Source: Streptomyces sp. SAI-135 (lineage in GTDB: Bacteria > Actinomycetota > Actinomycetes > Streptomycetales > Streptomycetaceae). From it: a stretch of 64,000 nt of DNA. The notes beneath the pieces were generated by a model that saw nothing but the letters and a program-made list of their open reading frames with translations, had not been told where the DNA came from and ran no database searches. Where the stretch lies: the NCBI RefSeq assembly GCF_029893805.1, contig NZ_JARXYP010000002.1, forward strand, positions 5,332,001-5,396,000, written 5' to 3'. Shown piece after piece: positions 61,847-64,000 of this stretch (the first letter of the stretch is position 1; the number at the start of each line of letters is the position of its first letter). Both the position numbers and the translations under genes were made by a program.

Positions 61847-63106
61847 GTGGCCAGAAGCGCGAGCAGGGTGCCGTTCGAGGCCGACCGCGAGGTACCGGCG
61901 CTGATCGTCAAGTTCGGCGACTACCCGCTGCACCACGGCGGGGTCGGCGCGATCCGCAGTCTGGGCCGCCTCGGCGTGCCCATGTACGCCATCACGGAGG
62001 ACCGTTGCACGCCCGCGGCCGTCTCCCGCTACCTCACCCGCGCGTTCGTCTGGCCGACGACCGGCACCGAGGACCCGGGCCGGCTGGTCGAGGGACTGGT
62101 CCGGATCGGGCGCCGCATCGGCCGCCCCGCCGTCCTCGTGCCGACCGACGAGGAGGCGGCGGTCCTGATCGCCGAGCACCAGAACGACCTCTTCGGCCGG
62201 TTCCTCTTCCCGCGTGTGGAGCCCGGCCTCACCCGCCGGCTGGCCAGCAAACAGGGACTGCACGAACTGTGCGCGGAACACGGGATCGCCAGCCCGCACG
62301 CCGCCTTCCCGCGGTCGTACGACGACATCGTGGCCTTCGCCGAGAAGGCCCGCTTCCCGGTGGTGGCCAAGAACCGCGAGGCGTTCGTACGGCGCCGGCG
62401 GCCCGCGGTGGGCGGCACCACCCGCATCGCCACCCGTGAAGGGCTGCTCGCCCTCGCCCGTGACTGGGGCGAGCGGCCCGGGGTGATCCTTCAGGAGTAC
62501 CTGCCGCGGGAGTGCGCCGAGGACTGGATCGTGCACGCCTACTTCGACGGCAACTCCGCGCCGCTGGCCCTGTTCACCGGGGTCAAGGTGCGCTCCTGGC
62601 CGCCGCACGCGGGCATGACGGCCCACGCGTACGTCGTCGACAACCCGGAACTCGCGGACCTCGCCGCACGATTCGTCAAACAGATCGGCTACACCGGCAT
62701 CATCGACCTCGACCTGCGCTTCGACCGGCGCGACGGCCAGTACAAGCTGCTCGACTTCAACCCCCGCATGGGCGCCCAGTTCCGGCTCTTCGAGAGCAAG
62801 GCGGGGGTGGACGTCGTCCGCGCCATGCACCTGGACCTGACCGGCCGGGCCGTCCCGGAAGGGGAGCAGCGGGCCGGTCACCGCTATGTCGTGGAGAACA
62901 TCGATCTGCCCGCGCTGCTCGCCTACCGCCGCAGCGGCTATACGACCCCGCACGCGCCGGCGCGGCCCAGCGGGACCGAGCTGGCCTGGTTCGCGGGGGA
63001 CGACCCGCTGCCGTTCCTCACCATGCTCGGCAGGTTCGTGCGGCCCGGTGCCAAGCACCTCTACCGGCTCTGGCGGACCAACCGGCGCGGCAGCACGACC
63101 AGGTGA
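61847..63106 (+). CDS. ATP-grasp carboxylate-amine ligase-like protein
   Basis: A 419-residue ATP-grasp protein. The phosphate-binding lysine region is RFPVVAKNREAF, the ATP loop follows at VILQEYLPRECAEDW, and the metal-binding end is DLDLRFD...LLDFNPRMGAQF. This resembles carboxylate-amine ligases that join an acid to an amine using ATP. Substrates are not evident. GTG 61847 is chosen. The flavoprotein starts 50 bases after its stop and may act in the same pathway. Confidence 0.85.
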   Translation: MARSASRVPFEADREVPALIVKFGDYPLHHGGVGAIRSLGRLGVPMYAITEDRCTPAAVSRYLTRAFVWPTTGTEDPGRLVEGLVRIGRRIGRPAVLVPTDEEAAVLIAEHQNDLFGRFLFPRVEPGLTRRLASKQGLHELCAEHGIASPHAAFPRSYDDIVAFAEKARFPVVAKNREAFVRRRRPAVGGTTRIATREGLLALARDWGERPGVILQEYLPRECAEDWIVHAYFDGNSAPLALFTGVKVRSWPPHAGMTAHAYVVDNPELADLAARFVKQIGYTGIIDLDLRFDRRDGQYKLLDFNPRMGAQFRLFESKAGVDVVRAMHLDLTGRAVPEGEQRAGHRYVVENIDLPALLAYRRSGYTTPHAPARPSGTELAWFAGDDPLPFLTMLGRFVRPGAKHLYRLWRTNRRGSTTR

Positions 63107-63156
63107 ACATCGGCACCAGCACGAAGTGACGAAGTGACGTCCTGGGGAGGGACTTC

Positions 63157-64000
63157 GTGATCCAACCGGTAGCAGTCATCGGCGCCGGGCCCTACGGCCT
63201 GTCGACCGCGGCCCATCTGCGGGCGCGCGGCATCCCCGTGCGCGTCTTCGGCGAGCCCATGGTCAGCTGGCGCGAGCACATGCCCGCGGGCATGCTCCTC
63301 AAGTCCACCCCGGCCGCCTCCGACCTCGACGCGCCCCAGCGCGGGCACACCCTCGTCGACTACTGCGACGCGGCGGGCGTCCGTCGGCTGGTGACGGACG
63401 AGGACATCGTCCCCGTCGAGACGTTCATCGCCTACGGCCGGTGGTTCCAGCAGAAGCTGGTGCCCGGGCTGGAGCAGGTGCGGGTCGTGTCCGTGGACCG
63501 CAGCGAGCGGGGCGGCTTCCAGCTCAAGCTCGACTCGGGGGAGTCGTTCACCGCGCGGGCGGTCGTCGTCGCCACCGGTCTGTCGGGACTCTCCCATCTG
63601 CCCCGGGAACTGGCGGCCGCCGTGCCCGACGGGCCCGCGCCGACCGGCCCCGTCTCCCACAGCTCCCAGCACCACGACCTCGGCCGCTACTCCGGCAAGG
63701 AGCTGATCGTCGTCGGGGCGGGGCAGTCCGCGCTGGAGACGGCCGCGCTCGCGGCGGAGGCGGGCGCCCAGGTCAGGGTGGTCGCCCGCGGACGCGGCAG
63801 CGTGGACTTCGGCGCGCCGCCGTGGAAACAGCCGAGGCTGCGGCCCGAGTCGCCGTTCGGGCGCGCCTGGTCGCTGTGGGCCCTGACCTACTGCCCGCAC
63901 CCCTACCGGCGGCTCCCGGCCGCAGCCCGCCACTACCTGGTGCGACGGGTCCTCGGCCCGCTCGGCGCGTGGTGGCTGCGCGACCGCTTCGAGGACAAGG
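63157..64000 (+). CDS. flavin-containing monooxygenase-like protein, cut by window edge
   Basis: At least 281 residues are visible. The FAD-binding GAGPYGLSTAAHLRARGI and the NADP-binding VVGAGQSALETAALAAEAG motifs give two Rossmann domains, as in FMO-like or Baeyer-Villiger enzymes. A WREHMP and LLKSTPAASDL segment follows the first. GTG start at 63157 after GGGGAGGG. The gene runs past base 64000. Confidence 0.85.
   Translation, partial: MIQPVAVIGAGPYGLSTAAHLRARGIPVRVFGEPMVSWREHMPAGMLLKSTPAASDLDAPQRGHTLVDYCDAAGVRRLVTDEDIVPVETFIAYGRWFQQKLVPGLEQVRVVSVDRSERGGFQLKLDSGESFTARAVVVATGLSGLSHLPRELAAAVPDGPAPTGPVSHSSQHHDLGRYSGKELIVVGAGQSALETAALAAEAGAQVRVVARGRGSVDFGAPPWKQPRLRPESPFGRAWSLWALTYCPHPYRRLPAAARHYLVRRVLGPLGAWWLRDRFEDK

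Overview
The window is high-GC actinobacterial DNA. GTG starts, four-base stop/start overlaps and GC-rich third positions are the rule. The gene content and order are those of a Streptomyces chromosome: futalosine-pathway menaquinone genes, a complete nuoA-N operon, whiJ-type XRE/DUF397/ATPase genes and a MatAB-like exopolysaccharide pair. From memory the order parallels the S. coelicolor region around SCO4490-SCO4580; I could not run an alignment. Both edge genes are cut by the window. Layout: 1-1.8 kb, an NCS1 permease (cut) and a PLDc_N-type membrane protein. 1.9-8 kb, a menaquinone block with mqnL (UbiD-type), an unknown gene, mqnP (UbiA-type), a rhomboid protease, mqnM (UbiX-type), an Lrp regulator and mqnE. 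8-10.3 kb, a UdgX-type uracil-DNA glycosylase, a GNAT, a DUF4229 protein and a TetR regulator. 10.3-16.3 kb, a lipid block htdX-fabG4 divergent from fadA, then fadD; this is the same order as mycobacterial htdX-fabG4-fadA2. 16.3-23.5 kb, mixed accessory and regulatory genes: a whiJ-like triad, LysR, DUF6817, a Tat-exported flavoprotein, a methyltransferase, azlCD and an XRE-cupin regulator. 23.6-29.4 kb, a cold-shock gene divergent from mqnA, a Ser/Thr kinase coupled to a prepilin peptidase, then mqnC with a barrel-less amidohydrolase-like partner. 29.5-35.3 kb, a GH18-like lipoprotein, then a small membrane protein, a deacetylase/GT2 synthase, an acyltransferase and menG, apparently one transcription unit. 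35.3-39.4 kb, PASTA, GNAT, a MenJ-like geranylgeranyl reductase, peptide deformylase and an NlpC/P60 hydrolase. 39.4-56.2 kb, a 735-bp regulatory region with Rex-like operators and the nuoA-N complex I operon; nuoN carries an apparent +1 frameshift. 56.2-64 kb, a secreted Asp-repeat protein, RecQ, an M56 peptidase, fumarylacetoacetase, an ATP-grasp ligase and a flavin monooxygenase-like protein (cut). How it fits together: chorismate is turned into menaquinone by MqnA, MqnE and MqnC, then MqnP, MqnL/M and MenG; MqnB and MqnD are not in the window. The geranylgeranyl reductase may saturate the side chain, and complex I uses the product as electron acceptor. So most of the window is a respiratory quinone and NADH dehydrogenase region with lipid, cell-surface and regulatory genes between. 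There is no rRNA, tRNA, CRISPR array, prophage or insertion sequence that I can support. The most notable items are the nuoN frameshift, the Rex-like sites before nuoA, the repeat-expanded linker in the HtdX-like hydratase, tandem palindromes in the fabG4/fadA divergent promoter, the unknown gene locked between mqnL and mqnP, the amidohydrolase-like partner of mqnC, and the coupling of an exopolysaccharide operon to menG.
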